64,000 nucleotides of DNA from Isoptericola peretonis. Lineage in GTDB: Bacteria; Actinomycetota; Actinomycetes; Actinomycetales; Cellulomonadaceae. The notes beneath the pieces were generated by a model that saw only the letters and a list, made by a program, of their open reading frames with translations, did not search any database and was not told the DNA's origin. This document shows, one piece after another, positions 8,181-16,864 of the stretch; the stretch's first letter is position 1, and every line of letters starts with the position of its first letter. The DNA is taken from contig JALQCY010000006.1 of NCBI GenBank assembly GCA_023241745.1, positions 186,001-250,000 on the forward strand, in the 5' to 3' direction. The translations under genes were made by a program, and so were the position numbers.

Positions 8181-8963
8181 TTCTTCCGCGGGTCGGAGCC
8201 GCCCGTCGGAGACCTGCCACCCGAGCCCGGCGAGCACGGCGAGGTCGGCCTTGTCGAGCGCCGCGACGTCGAGGGCCGCCACCATGTCGGGGCGCCTCGC
8301 GGCCGTCCGCTCCAGGGCCCGGTCGCGCCGCCAGCGCTCGATCCGCGCGTGGTGCCCGGACAGGAGCACCTCGGGGACCTCGAGCCCTTCCCAGGCCGGC
8401 GGCTTGGTGTAGACCGGGTACTCGAGCAGCCCGGCCGCTCCGTGCGACTCCTCGACCAGGGAGTGCGGGTTGCCCACGACCCCCGGCAGCAGCCGCCCGA
8501 ACGCCTCGATCATGACGAGCGCCGCGACCTCGCCCCCGTTGAGCACGTAGTCGCCGATGGACAGCTCGCTCACCCGGTGCCCGGCGGCGCGGGCGCGCTC
8601 TGCCACGCGGGCGTCGATGCCCTCGTACCGCCCGCACGCGATCACCACGTGCGCCTCGAGCGCCAGCCGCTCGGCGTGCCGCTGCGTGAAGACCTCTCCG
8701 GACGGCGTCGGCACCACGAGGTGCCCGGCCCCACCCGCGGGCAGCACGTCGTCGAGCGCGCGCCCCCACACGTCGGGCCGCATGACCATGCCCGCTCCCC
8801 CGCCGAAGGGGGTGTCGTCCACGGTGCGGTGCCGGTCGGTGGCCCAGCCGCGCAGGTCGTGCACCCGCAGGTCGAGCAGGCCGGTGCGGCGCGCCTTGCC
8901 GACCAGCGACAGGTCGAGGGCGGCGAGGTAGTCGGGGAAGATCGAGACGACGTCGACGCGCAC
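8166..8963 (-). CDS. trmD: tRNA (guanine-N1)-methyltransferase TrmD
   Basis: Methylates G37 next to the anticodon using S-adenosylmethionine, which prevents frameshifting. The 265-residue product begins MRVDVVSIFPDYL and holds the SPOUT trefoil-knot motifs HVVIACGRYEGID, ELSIGDYVLNGGE and the acceptor-stem segment GLLEYPVYTKPP, followed by a helical C-terminal domain. It starts one base after the rimM stop, giving a rimM-trmD pair that leads into rplS. Confidence 0.95.
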   Translation of the reverse strand: MRVDVVSIFPDYLAALDLSLVGKARRTGLLDLRVHDLRGWATDRHRTVDDTPFGGGAGMVMRPDVWGRALDDVLPAGGAGHLVVPTPSGEVFTQRHAERLALEAHVVIACGRYEGIDARVAERARAAGHRVSELSIGDYVLNGGEVAALVMIEAFGRLLPGVVGNPHSLVEESHGAAGLLEYPVYTKPPAWEGLEVPEVLLSGHHARIERWRRDRALERTAARRPDMVAALDVAALDKADLAVLAGLGWQVSDGRLRPAEEPVAE

Positions 8964-8964
8964 C

Positions 8965-9534
8965 TCAGGCCTCGCCCGTGGTCTCGGCGGTCCCGTCCTG
9001 CCCGTCCGCGCGGTCGACGACGACGGCGTCCGCGTCGCGGGCGAGCAGCCCGCCCGGCGGCGTCAGCACGACCCGCCCGCCGGCCACGTCGACGACCGGC
9101 ACGATCGCGTGGACGAACGGCACCAGGGTGCGCTCGCCGCCGACCTCCTTCACCAGGAGCGCGTCGTGCGCGGGCAGGTGCTCCAGCCCGACGACCTCGC
9201 CGACGACGGTGCCGTCCTCGAGCTCGGCGCGCAGGCCGGCCAGCTCGTGCGGGTACCAGGCGTCCTCCTCGTCGGAGACGTCGGCGTCCACGACCAGCTC
9301 GACGCCGCGCAGCGCCTCGGCCGCGGTGCGGCCGTCCACCTCCGCGAACGACACGAGCCACCGGCCCTGGTGCACGCGCGACGCCGTCACGGTCAGCGGC
9401 CCGGCGGACGCCGGCTCGGTCGCGAGGGTGAGGCCCACCGCCAGCCGGTCCTCGGGGTTGTCGGTACGCAGGTCGAGCGCGACCTCACCCTTGAGCCCGT
9501 GCGCCCGTCCCACGCGCGCCACCACCAGCTGCAT
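8965..9534 (-). CDS. rimM: ribosome maturation factor RimM
   Basis: Assists assembly of the 30S head and binds S19. The 189 residues give an N-terminal RimM barrel (MQLVVARVGRAHGLKGEV) and a C-terminal PRC-barrel-like domain with YPHELAGL and LVPFVHAIVPVVD. The ATG at 9534 yields this conserved N-terminus; the open frame extends further upstream but that part is unrelated. A strong hairpin lies between this gene and khpA, so rimM-trmD-rplS may depend on readthrough or a promoter within 9535-9627. Confidence 0.94.
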   Translation of the reverse strand: MQLVVARVGRAHGLKGEVALDLRTDNPEDRLAVGLTLATEPASAGPLTVTASRVHQGRWLVSFAEVDGRTAAEALRGVELVVDADVSDEEDAWYPHELAGLRAELEDGTVVGEVVGLEHLPAHDALLVKEVGGERTLVPFVHAIVPVVDVAGGRVVLTPPGGLLARDADAVVVDRADGQDGTAETTGEA

Positions 9535-9627
9535 GACCACTCCTGTCTCGAACACATCTCTCGTCGGCCGGACGACCGCCGGTCCCAGCATGCACCGCCG
9601 ACCCGGCCACGGTCGGCGGCAGAAGAA

Positions 9628-9665
9628 CGAGGCCCGGCCCCACCGTGCAGTGGGGCCGGGCCTCG
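9628..9665 (-). terminator. terminator or attenuator after khpA
   Basis: A perfect 15-bp GC-rich stem (9628-9642 with 9651-9665) and 8-base loop starts about 30 bases after the khpA stop. On the minus strand it is followed by TTCTTCTG, a weak pyrimidine tract. It would separate rpsP-khpA from rimM-trmD-rplS, which are often one operon. Confidence 0.75.
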
Positions 9666-9695
9666 TCAGAGCTGCGGCAGCGGGTGCGGCGGGCG

Positions 9696-9935
9696 TCAGC
9701 GGCGGTCGACGTCCACGACGTCGACCCGCACGGGGCCGTCCGTCGCGAGCGCGCCGACCACGGTGCGCAGCGCCTTCGCCGTCCGTCCGCCCCGGCCGAT
9801 GACACGGCCGAGGTCGTCCGGGTGCACCCGCACCTCGAGCAGGTCGCCCCGGCGCTGCGTCCGCGCGGCCACCCGGACGTCGTCCGGGTTGTCCACGATG
9901 CCGCGCACCAGGTGCTCGAGGGCCTCGGCGAGCAT
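9696..9935 (-). CDS. khpA: KH-domain RNA-binding protein KhpA
   Basis: Small RNA-binding protein of 79 residues with a single KH domain; the GXXG-type loop is in GRVIGRGGRTAKALR. In Gram-positive bacteria KhpA pairs with KhpB/Jag and affects cell length and post-transcriptional control. Its ATG overlaps the rpsP stop as TGATG, and rpsP-khpA is a widely conserved pair. Confidence 0.92.
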   Translation of the reverse strand: MLAEALEHLVRGIVDNPDDVRVAARTQRRGDLLEVRVHPDDLGRVIGRGGRTAKALRTVVGALATDGPVRVDVVDVDRR

Positions 9936-10354
9936 CAGGCCTCGGCCTCAGCCTCGGTGGCCTCGGCCGCCGGCTTCTCGGACTTCTTCTCGGCGGCCTT
10001 CGCCTTGGCCTTCTCGGCCTCGGCGGCGACGGCCTCGATCGCGGCGGCGCTGTCGGCCTTCGCGGCCTTGGTCCGCAGGGTGCCCTCGGCGCCCGGCAGG
10101 CCCTTGAACTTCTGCCAGTCACCGGTGATCTTGAGGAGCGCGGCGACCTGCTCGGTCGGCTGCGCGCCGACGCCGAGCCAGTACTGCGCCCGCTCGGACT
10201 TGATCTCGATGAACGACGGCTCCTCGGTCGGGTGGTACTTCCCGATCTCCTCGATGACGCGGCCGTCGCGCTTGGAGCGCGAGTCCGCGACGACGACGCG
10301 GTAGTACGGGGCCCGGATCTTGCCGAGACGCTTCAGACGAATCTTGACGGCCAC
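9935..10354 (-). CDS. rpsP: 30S ribosomal protein S16
   Basis: S16 is an early 30S assembly protein. The first 80 residues are the standard domain (MAVKIRLKRLG, PYYRVVVADSR, YHPTEEPS). An Ala/Glu/Lys-rich tail of about 55 residues follows, typical of actinobacterial S16. The start is a GTG at 10354 with AGGAGA about 10 bases upstream (10370-10365). Confidence 0.96.
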   Translation of the reverse strand: MAVKIRLKRLGKIRAPYYRVVVADSRSKRDGRVIEEIGKYHPTEEPSFIEIKSERAQYWLGVGAQPTEQVAALLKITGDWQKFKGLPGAEGTLRTKAAKADSAAAIEAVAAEAEKAKAKAAEKKSEKPAAEATEAEAEA

Positions 10355-10480
10355 TTGGGTGGTGTCTCCTGGTTCTGGTGGGGTGACCCTGCGCGCAGCC
10401 TGGTGGGGTCCTGGCGGCGCATGAGGTCAGGACGCGGCCTGCGCAGGAGAGAGGGGCCTGGGCACGCCGAGTACCCGGAC

Positions 10481-10510
10481 ATTGTGCCAGACGGTGGGCA
10501 CCGTCTCCAA
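10481..10510 (-). promoter_or_regulatory. candidate rpsP promoter
   Basis: On the minus strand TTGGAG (10510-10505) and CACAAT (10486-10481) are separated by 18 bases, a reasonable sigma-70-type promoter about 130 bases before rpsP. The spacer contains a 7-bp inverted repeat (AGACGGT/ACCGTCT), which could instead be a weak terminator for the amidohydrolase gene. Confidence 0.4.
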
Positions 10511-10545
10511 CCTCGGGAGACGAGCGCCTCGGACCGCGCGGCGCG

Positions 10546-11649
10546 TCAGCCGCGCACGACCTGGCCGCGCAGCACGACGGCGGTCGGATGGCGCAGCACC
10601 TCGATGTCCTCGCGCGGGTCGGCGGGGTACACCACCAGGTCGGCGCTCGAACCCTCCACGAGGGCGCCGAAGCCGAGGAGCTCGCGCGCCCGCCAGGTCG
10701 CCATGGCGACGACGTCGGCCGCGGGGATCCCCGCGGCCACGAGCTCGGCACACTCGTCCACGACCCGCCCGTGGGCGAGGGTGCCCCCGGCGTCCGTCCC
10801 GACGAGCAGCGGGACGCCGGCGTCGTACAGGGCCCGGACGTGCTCGTACCGGCGGGCGTGCAGGCGCCGCATGCGCGCCGCGTAGACCGGGTACTTCTCC
10901 TCGGCCTGCTGGGCGATCCGGTCGAACCGGGCCACCTGGAGCAGCGTGGGCGTCACGGGGATCCTGCGGGCGGCGACCTCGTCGAGGAGGTCGCCGACCA
11001 CTCCCGTGCCGTGCTCGATGCCGTCCACCCCCGCGGCGAGCAGGTCGCTCACGACCTCCTCGGAGAACGCGTGCACGGTGACCCGGGCCGCCTCCGTGTG
11101 CGCGGCGGCGACCGCCTCGATGAGGACGTCGCGCGGCCACAGCGGGCCGAGGTCGCCGAGGTCGCGGTCGATCCAGTCGCCGACCAGCTTCACCCAGCCG
11201 TCCGCGCCGCGCGCCTGGGCCCGCACCGCGTCCGGCAGCGCGGCCACGTCGTCGAGCTCGAGACCGAAGTGCCGCAGATACCGCTTGGGACGGGCGAGGT
11301 GGCGACCGGCGCGCACCAGGCGCGGCAGGTCGGGCCGGTCCTGCACCCAGGAGGTGTCGACGGGCGAGCCCGCGTCGCGCACCAGCAGGACGCCGGAGTC
11401 ACGGTCGGCGACCGCCTGCGCGACCGCCGTCTCCTGGTCGACCGCCCCGTCGGCGCCGAGCCCGACGTGGCAGTGCACGTCCACCAGGCCGGGCAGCACC
11501 CAGCCCTCGATCTCGCGGGTGGCGCTGCCCTGCGGGGAGGGCCGGGTCAGGCTGACGCGCCCGTCGCGCACCCACATCTCCCCGACGTCGCGGTCCTGTC
11601 CGAGCAGGACGTGGCCGGTGACGTGCAGCGGGACGTGCGGGGCTGACAT
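10546..11649 (-). CDS. amidohydrolase family protein (imidazolonepropionase-like)
   Basis: Metal-dependent hydrolase of 367 residues; substrate unknown. Metal-site residues of the amidohydrolase superfamily are in order: HCH in LVDVHCHVG, the bridging Lys in GWVKLVGDW, His in VTVHAFSEE, His in GIEHGTGV, and Asp in VGTDAGGTL. The flanking beta-sandwich is formed by both ends (GWVLPGLVDV and DLVVYPADP). It is a stable neighbour of ffh in related actinobacteria, but the function is not deducible from context. Confidence 0.85.
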   Translation of the reverse strand: MSAPHVPLHVTGHVLLGQDRDVGEMWVRDGRVSLTRPSPQGSATREIEGWVLPGLVDVHCHVGLGADGAVDQETAVAQAVADRDSGVLLVRDAGSPVDTSWVQDRPDLPRLVRAGRHLARPKRYLRHFGLELDDVAALPDAVRAQARGADGWVKLVGDWIDRDLGDLGPLWPRDVLIEAVAAAHTEAARVTVHAFSEEVVSDLLAAGVDGIEHGTGVVGDLLDEVAARRIPVTPTLLQVARFDRIAQQAEEKYPVYAARMRRLHARRYEHVRALYDAGVPLLVGTDAGGTLAHGRVVDECAELVAAGIPAADVVAMATWRARELLGFGALVEGSSADLVVYPADPREDIEVLRHPTAVVLRGQVVRG

Positions 11650-11700
11650 GGTCGAAGGGTACAGAGTCGGGGCGCCGGCGGGACGTCGGGCGCAGGCCGG

Positions 11701-13317
11701 TCAGCGGCCGCCGAGCAGCTTGTCGAGACCGTCGGGCAGCTGCAGCTTCGACAGGTCCTGCTCGGCCGGCTCCTCGCCCCCGACGCCGAAGGCCGAGCCC
11801 GGCGCCGAAGGCTTCGCCGCCGGCCCCCCGAGGGCGCGCTGGAGCGCCTCGCGCTCCTGCTGCGCCCGCTTGGCGGGGTTGCCGGACTTGCCCTTGACCT
11901 TCTTCGCGGGCGCCTGCTTGCCGCGCGCCTTCTTGCCGCCCCCGGGCATGCCCGGCATCCCGGGCACGCCGCCCGGCATCCCCGGCATCCCGCCGCCCTT
12001 GCTCATCTGGCGCATCATCTTCTGCGCCTGCGTGAACCGCTCGAGCAGCTGGTTGACGGCCGTCGTGGTCTGGCCGGAGCCGCGGGCGATGCGCGCCCGG
12101 CGCGACCCGTTGATGATCTTGGGGTTCTCGCGCTCGGCCGGCGTCATCGACTGGATGAGGGCCTGGACGCGGTCGACCTCGCGCTCGTCGAAGTTCTCGA
12201 GCTGGTCGCGCATCTGCGCCATGCCCGGCAGCATGCCGAGCATCTTCTTCATCGAGCCCAGCTTCTTCATCTGCTGCATCTGCACCAGGAAGTCGGACAG
12301 GCTGAAGTCCTCGCCCGCGCTGACCTTGGCCGCCATCTTCTCGGCCTGCTCGGCGTCGAACGCCTTCTCGGCCTGCTCGATGAGGGTGAGCACGTCACCC
12401 ATGTCGAGGATGCGCGAGGCCATGCGGTCGGGGTGGAACACCTCGAAGTCGGTGAGCTTCTCGCCCGTCGAGGCGAACATGATCGGCCGGCCGGTGATCG
12501 TGGCCACCGACAGGGCGGCGCCACCGCGCGCGTCACCGTCGAGCTTGGACAGCACGACGCCGGTGAAGTCGACGCCCTCCTCGAAGGCCTTCGCCGTGGC
12601 GACGGCGTCCTGGCCGATCATCGCGTCGATGACGAAGAGGACCTCGTCCGGCTGCACGGCGTCGCGGATGTCCGCCGCCTGCTTCATGAGGACCTGGTCG
12701 ACGCCGAGACGGCCCGCGGTGTCGACGATGACGACGTCGTGCTGCTTCGCCCTCGCCTCCGCCACACCGTCGCGCGCGACGCCCACCGGGTCGCCGATGA
12801 CGACCTCGGTCTCGGCGCCCTGGTTGCCCGGGTGCGGCGCGAACACGGGCACGCCCGCCCGCTCGGCGACCACGGACAGCTGCGTGACGGCGTTCGGTCG
12901 CTGGAGGTCGGCGGCGACGAGCAGCGGCGTGTGGCCCTGCTCCCGCAGGGCCAGCGCGAGCTTGCCGGCGAGCGTCGTCTTACCGGCGCCCTGGAGGCCG
13001 GCGAGCATGATGACCGTCGGCGGGGTCTTGGCGAACTGCAGCGCGCGGGTCTGGCCGCCCAGGATCGCGACGAGCTCGTCGTTGACGATCTTGACGACCT
13101 GCTGGGCGGGGTTGAGCGCGCCGGAGACCTCGGCCGACAGCGCGCGCTCCCGCACCGCGGCGGTGAACTCGCGCACGACGGGCACGGCCACGTCGGCGTC
13201 GAGGAGGGCCCGGCGGATCTCGCGCACGGTCGCGTCGATGTCCGCCTCGGAGAGCCGGCCCCGCCCGCGCAGGTTCTTGAACGTCGCGGTGAGCCGGTCC
13301 GACAGGGAGTTGAACAC
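11701..13317 (-). CDS. ffh: signal recognition particle protein Ffh (SRP54)
   Basis: GTPase that binds signal sequences and 4.5S RNA and delivers ribosomes to FtsY. The 538-residue product has the N domain (MFNSLSDRLTATFKNLRG), the G domain with LAGLQGAGKTTLAGKL, DTAGRLG and TKLDGDARGG-type motifs, and a methionine-rich M domain with GSRRARIARGSGQ. The long Gly/Met/Pro-rich tail is typical of actinobacterial Ffh. It lies 40 bases after glnD. Confidence 0.96.
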   Translation of the reverse strand: MFNSLSDRLTATFKNLRGRGRLSEADIDATVREIRRALLDADVAVPVVREFTAAVRERALSAEVSGALNPAQQVVKIVNDELVAILGGQTRALQFAKTPPTVIMLAGLQGAGKTTLAGKLALALREQGHTPLLVAADLQRPNAVTQLSVVAERAGVPVFAPHPGNQGAETEVVIGDPVGVARDGVAEARAKQHDVVIVDTAGRLGVDQVLMKQAADIRDAVQPDEVLFVIDAMIGQDAVATAKAFEEGVDFTGVVLSKLDGDARGGAALSVATITGRPIMFASTGEKLTDFEVFHPDRMASRILDMGDVLTLIEQAEKAFDAEQAEKMAAKVSAGEDFSLSDFLVQMQQMKKLGSMKKMLGMLPGMAQMRDQLENFDEREVDRVQALIQSMTPAERENPKIINGSRRARIARGSGQTTTAVNQLLERFTQAQKMMRQMSKGGGMPGMPGGVPGMPGMPGGGKKARGKQAPAKKVKGKSGNPAKRAQQEREALQRALGGPAAKPSAPGSAFGVGGEEPAEQDLSKLQLPDGLDKLLGGR

Positions 13318-13357
13318 CAGGCAGTTCCTAACGGGGGTCGTCGAGGGGTGCGGCCAC

Positions 13358-15193
13358 CTAGCCTACCGGTCGCCCGGTCGCTCCCGGCGAGAGCGCCGTG
13401 CGGGCCCGGCCGGTGAGGTCGTCGACGAGGCTCGCCCGCCACGCCGTCCACCCCGCGGGGCCGAGCGAGGACGCGTCGGCCTCGGTGACCGCACGCACGG
13501 TCTCCAGCAGGTCGGCGCGGCGCTCGACGGCGTCGAGCAGCTCCGCCAGCGTGGCCGGGTCCTCGAGGTCGGCGGTGGTCGCCAGCCGCGCGAGGGTGAG
13601 GTGGTGGCGCACCACCACGCCCACGTCGTGGGCCAGCGGGTCGCCGAACCCGAGCCGCCGGACGACCTCGGGCGCGATCCGCCCGCCCTCGACCGAGTGG
13701 TCGTCGCTGCGCGCCCCCCGGCGCTTGCCGATGTCGTGCAGCACCGCGGAGAGCAGGAGCAGCTCCGACGGCGCCGGCGTCACGCCCGCCTCGGCGGCCA
13801 CCTGGCGGCGCACCTTCGAGGCCCGCGCCGCGGTCTCCACCAGGTGCCGGTCCACGGTGTGCCGATGGACGGCCGCGCGCTGCGGGCGGTTGCGCACGCC
13901 CGCCCACTCGGGCAGCCACGTGGTGACGACGCCCGCGAGGTCCAGCGCCTCCCAGACGGGGACCTGCGCGGGCCCGGAGCCGAGCAGCGTCAACAGCGCG
14001 GCCCGCGCCGCCGTCGGCCACGGCTCGGGCGGAGGCGGGCACTGGGCGAGGTGCTGCACGGTCACGGGCGAGAGCACCAGGCCGGTACGCGCCGCGGTGG
14101 CCGCGGCGCGCAACGAGAGCAGCGGGTCGTCGCCCGGCTGCGACCCCACGGCCAGCACCAGCTCGCCGTCGTGCTCCACCAGGCCGTCGCCCACCGAGCG
14201 CAGCCGCGGGGCCGACCGGCGACCGCGGACCATGACCGGCCGGCGGACGGCCGGGCGCTGCAGCGCCTGCCGTGCCCGGCGCACCGTGGAGTCGAGCGCG
14301 TAGGAGATCTCGCGGCCCGCCTCGGCGAGGCTGGCGAGCAGCTCGTCGGGGTCGTCGTGGCCGCACCGCTGGGCCACCTCGTCCAGGTCCGCCAGGAGCA
14401 GCTTCGTGGACCGGCGCCGCGTCACGACGTGCACCGCGTCGCGCACGTCGAGCAGGTGCGCGTACGCGCGGTCGACGCGCCCGTGCGGGCGGTCGGTGAG
14501 CCAGGTCGCCGCGAGCGCCGAGAGGAGCACGGCGTCCCGGATCCCGCCGCGCGACTCCTTGAGGTCGGGCTCGATCAGATAGGCGAGCTCGCCCGCGCGC
14601 TCGGCACGGTCGCGGGCGCTGTGCAGCAGCTCGGGCAGCCGGCGGCGGGACGCCGAGCGCCAGTCGGTGAGGATCGCCGACGCCGCCCGGTGCACGACGA
14701 CGGCGTCTCCCGCGAGCGGCCGCACGTCGAGCCAGCCGACGGCGGCCGGCAGGTCGGTGGAGGCGAGCCGGCGGGTCTGGCTCAGGGAGCGCACCGCGTG
14801 GTCGATGTCCACGCCCGAGTCCCACAGGGGGTACCAGAGCGCGTCGGCGACCCGCGCGAGCTCGTCGGGCTTGTGGGTGCGCCCGTCGTGCACGAGGACG
14901 AGGTCGAGGTCCGACAGCGGGCCCAGCTCGCCGCGGCCCAGGCTGCCGACCGCTGCCAGCGCGATGCCGGCGGGGTCGACGTCGGCGGTCGCCGCCTCGT
15001 ACAGGGGGGTGAGCCGGTCGGTGACGAGCTGTTGCAGAGCGGTGCGGCGCGCGACCCCCGACCGGCCGGGCCCGGTGAGGCCGTCCGCGGCCGTGAGCAG
15101 GTCGGCGCGCAGCGCACCGACCGCGACGACCGGGCCCCGCACCCCGGCGTGCGGGGTGCGGGGCCCGGTCGGTCCCCCTGGAGCGTCGAGCAC
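13358..15193 (-). CDS. glnD: [protein-PII] nucleotidyltransferase GlnD, short form
   Basis: Modifies the PII protein GlnK according to nitrogen status; in Corynebacterium the reaction is adenylylation. The nucleotidyltransferase motif is GSLGRGELGPLSDLDLVL. The central GlnE/D-type region holds EPDLKESRGGIRDA, and an HD domain has HRHTVDRH, LLSAVLHDIGKRR and DHSVEGG. The protein stops about 30 residues after the HD region, so the two C-terminal ACT domains of longer GlnD proteins are absent. Only 40 bases remain before ffh, leaving no room for them. The GTG at 15193 directly follows the glnK stop; alternatives are a codon at 15262 or a GTG at 15142. A strong hairpin lies inside the first codons. 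Confidence 0.85.
   Translation of the reverse strand: MLDAPGGPTGPRTPHAGVRGPVVAVGALRADLLTAADGLTGPGRSGVARRTALQQLVTDRLTPLYEAATADVDPAGIALAAVGSLGRGELGPLSDLDLVLVHDGRTHKPDELARVADALWYPLWDSGVDIDHAVRSLSQTRRLASTDLPAAVGWLDVRPLAGDAVVVHRAASAILTDWRSASRRRLPELLHSARDRAERAGELAYLIEPDLKESRGGIRDAVLLSALAATWLTDRPHGRVDRAYAHLLDVRDAVHVVTRRRSTKLLLADLDEVAQRCGHDDPDELLASLAEAGREISYALDSTVRRARQALQRPAVRRPVMVRGRRSAPRLRSVGDGLVEHDGELVLAVGSQPGDDPLLSLRAAATAARTGLVLSPVTVQHLAQCPPPPEPWPTAARAALLTLLGSGPAQVPVWEALDLAGVVTTWLPEWAGVRNRPQRAAVHRHTVDRHLVETAARASKVRRQVAAEAGVTPAPSELLLLSAVLHDIGKRRGARSDDHSVEGGRIAPEVVRRLGFGDPLAHDVGVVVRHHLTLARLATTADLEDPATLAELLDAVERRADLLETVRAVTEADASSLGPAGWTAWRASLVDDLTGRARTALSPGATGRPVG
15128..15170 (-). terminator. 18-bp hairpin at the glnK-glnD junction
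   Basis: A perfect 18-bp stem (15128-15145 with 15153-15170) with a 7-base loop sits 26 bases past the glnK stop and within the apparent first codons of glnD. It looks like an intrinsic terminator or attenuator that would lower glnD expression relative to amtB-glnK. Another possibility is that glnD starts at the GTG at 15142 inside the stem. Confidence 0.65.
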
Positions 15194-15195
15194 CG

Positions 15196-15534
15196 TCAGA
15201 GGGCCGCGTCGCCGTGCTCGCCGGTGCGCACGCGCACCACGTCGTCGAGCGCGGTGGTCCACACCTTGCCGTCTCCGATCCGCCCGGTCTGGGCGGCCTT
15301 GACGACGACGTCCACGACGGTGGGCGCGTCCTCGTCCGCGACGAGGACCTCCACGCGGACCTTGGGCACCAGGTCCACCGTGTACTCGGCGCCGCGGTAC
15401 ACCTCGGTGTGGCCCTTCTGGCGGCCGTAGCCGCTGGCCTCGCTGACCGTCATGCCGCGGATGCCGGCGGCCTCGAGGGCGGACTTCACGTCGTCCAGCC
15501 GGTGGGGCTGGATGACTCCGGTGACGAGCTTCAT
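15196..15534 (-). CDS. glnK: nitrogen regulatory protein P-II (GlnK)
   Basis: Trimeric signalling protein that binds 2-oxoglutarate and ATP/ADP and blocks the AmtB channel. The 112-residue product has the standard fold, with the T-loop Tyr51 in GAEYTVDLVPK as the modification site, a B-loop TGRIGDGKVW, and a C-loop region. The ATG overlaps the amtB stop as ATGA. Pairing with amtB and glnD marks it as GlnK rather than GlnB, though paralogue identity is inferred. Confidence 0.95.
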   Translation of the reverse strand: MKLVTGVIQPHRLDDVKSALEAAGIRGMTVSEASGYGRQKGHTEVYRGAEYTVDLVPKVRVEVLVADEDAPTVVDVVVKAAQTGRIGDGKVWTTALDDVVRVRTGEHGDAAL

Positions 15535-16805
15535 GCGCGAATCTCCTTAGCGACGGAACCCTGCTGGATCGTCTCGTACGCGGTCTCGCTGTGCACCGCG
15601 AGGTCGATGCCCGCGACCTCGGCCTCCTCGGAGATCCGCCAGCCCATGACGGCCTTGAGCGCGATCGCGATGAGGTAGGTGACGACGCCGGAGAAGACGA
15701 CCGCCACGGCGGCGATGATCGCCTGGACCGCCAGCTGGTTGAGCCCGCCGCCGTAGAACAGCCCCGTCTCGGTGGCGAGGAAGCCGATGGCGACCGTGCC
15801 CCACAGGCCGGACACGAGGTGCACGCCCACGACGTCGAGCGAGTCGTCGTAGCCGAACCTGTACTTCAGGCCCACCGCGTAGGCGGAGAGCACCCCCGCG
15901 ACCGCGCCGACGGCGATGGAGCCCACCGGGCTGACGGAGCCCGCCGCCGGGGTGATCGCGACCAGGCCCGCCACGACGCCGGACGCCGCGCCGAGCGACG
16001 TCGCCGAGCCGTCGCGCAGCTTCTCCACCACGAGCCACCCGAGGACGGCGGCCGCCGTCGCGACCGTCGTGTTGACCCAGGCGAGGCCGGCGAACCCGTC
16101 GGCGGTGAAGGCGGAGCCGCCGTTGAAGCCGAACCAGCCGAACCACAGCAGCGCCGCGCCGAGCATGACCAGCGGCAGGTTGTGCGGGCGCATCGGCTCG
16201 GAGCCGAAGCCCTTGCGCTTGCCGACCACCAGGGCCAGGACCAGCGCGGCCACACCGGCGTTGATGTGCACCACGGTGCCGCCGGCGAAGTCGATCGGCG
16301 CCGCGATCCCGCCGAAGGGGCCGTCCGCGGACAGCAGGCCGCCGCCCCAGACCATGTGCGCCATCGGGAAGTAGCAGAGCGTGACCCACACGGCCACGAA
16401 GACCATCCAGGTGCCGAACTTCGCGCGGTCGGCGATCGCCCCGGAGATCAGCGCGACGGTGATGATGGCGAACGTGGCCTGGAAGCCCACGCCGACGATG
16501 GTCGGGACGCCGAAGTCGTCGATGGCGAACTCACCGGCCGCGTCGTAGATCGCGCCCGACAGACCGAACTGGTCGAACGGGTTGCCGACGATCCCGCCCA
16601 GGTCGGCGCCGTAGGACATCGACCAGCCCCACAGCACGTAGACCACGCCGACGACGGCGAGCGCGCCGAACGACATCATCATCATGTTCAGGACGGACTT
16701 GCCGCGCACCATCCCGCCGTAGAAGAGCGCGAGTCCAGGGGTCATCAGGAGCACGAGAGATGCCGACATCAGCATCCACGCGGTTGCTCCGGTGTCCAGC
16801 TCCAT
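15531..16805 (-). CDS. amtB: ammonium transporter AmtB
   Basis: Ammonium channel of the Amt/Rh family, 424 residues with about 11 membrane helices. Family motifs are LFYGGMVRGKSVLNMMMMSF, FAGGTVVHINAG (first pore histidine) and VDVVGVHLVSGLWG (second pore histidine). The ATG at 16805 is preceded by GAGGAAC; an in-frame upstream extension lacks similarity. First gene of an amtB-glnK-glnD unit with a candidate GlnR operator upstream. Confidence 0.96.
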   Translation of the reverse strand: MELDTGATAWMLMSASLVLLMTPGLALFYGGMVRGKSVLNMMMMSFGALAVVGVVYVLWGWSMSYGADLGGIVGNPFDQFGLSGAIYDAAGEFAIDDFGVPTIVGVGFQATFAIITVALISGAIADRAKFGTWMVFVAVWVTLCYFPMAHMVWGGGLLSADGPFGGIAAPIDFAGGTVVHINAGVAALVLALVVGKRKGFGSEPMRPHNLPLVMLGAALLWFGWFGFNGGSAFTADGFAGLAWVNTTVATAAAVLGWLVVEKLRDGSATSLGAASGVVAGLVAITPAAGSVSPVGSIAVGAVAGVLSAYAVGLKYRFGYDDSLDVVGVHLVSGLWGTVAIGFLATETGLFYGGGLNQLAVQAIIAAVAVVFSGVVTYLIAIALKAVMGWRISEEAEVAGIDLAVHSETAYETIQQGSVAKEIRA

Positions 16806-16864
16806 GAGTAGTTCCTCCCTCACCAGCCGGGCGGCCGGGTCGGGCACTACCGTGGTCGGGCAGG

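Noticed and set aside
12684..13357. Possible continuation of glnD (missing ACT domains) in another frame over ffh
   Set aside because: The frame that continues overlaps ffh and reads as Arg/Pro/Ser-rich sequence with no ACT-like pattern, so a frameshift does not explain the short GlnD.
10946..15430. Very long open frame on the plus strand opposite the amidohydrolase, ffh and glnD
   Set aside because: High GC keeps reverse frames open. The translation is low-complexity Arg/Ala/Ser and the opposite strand holds recognisable genes.
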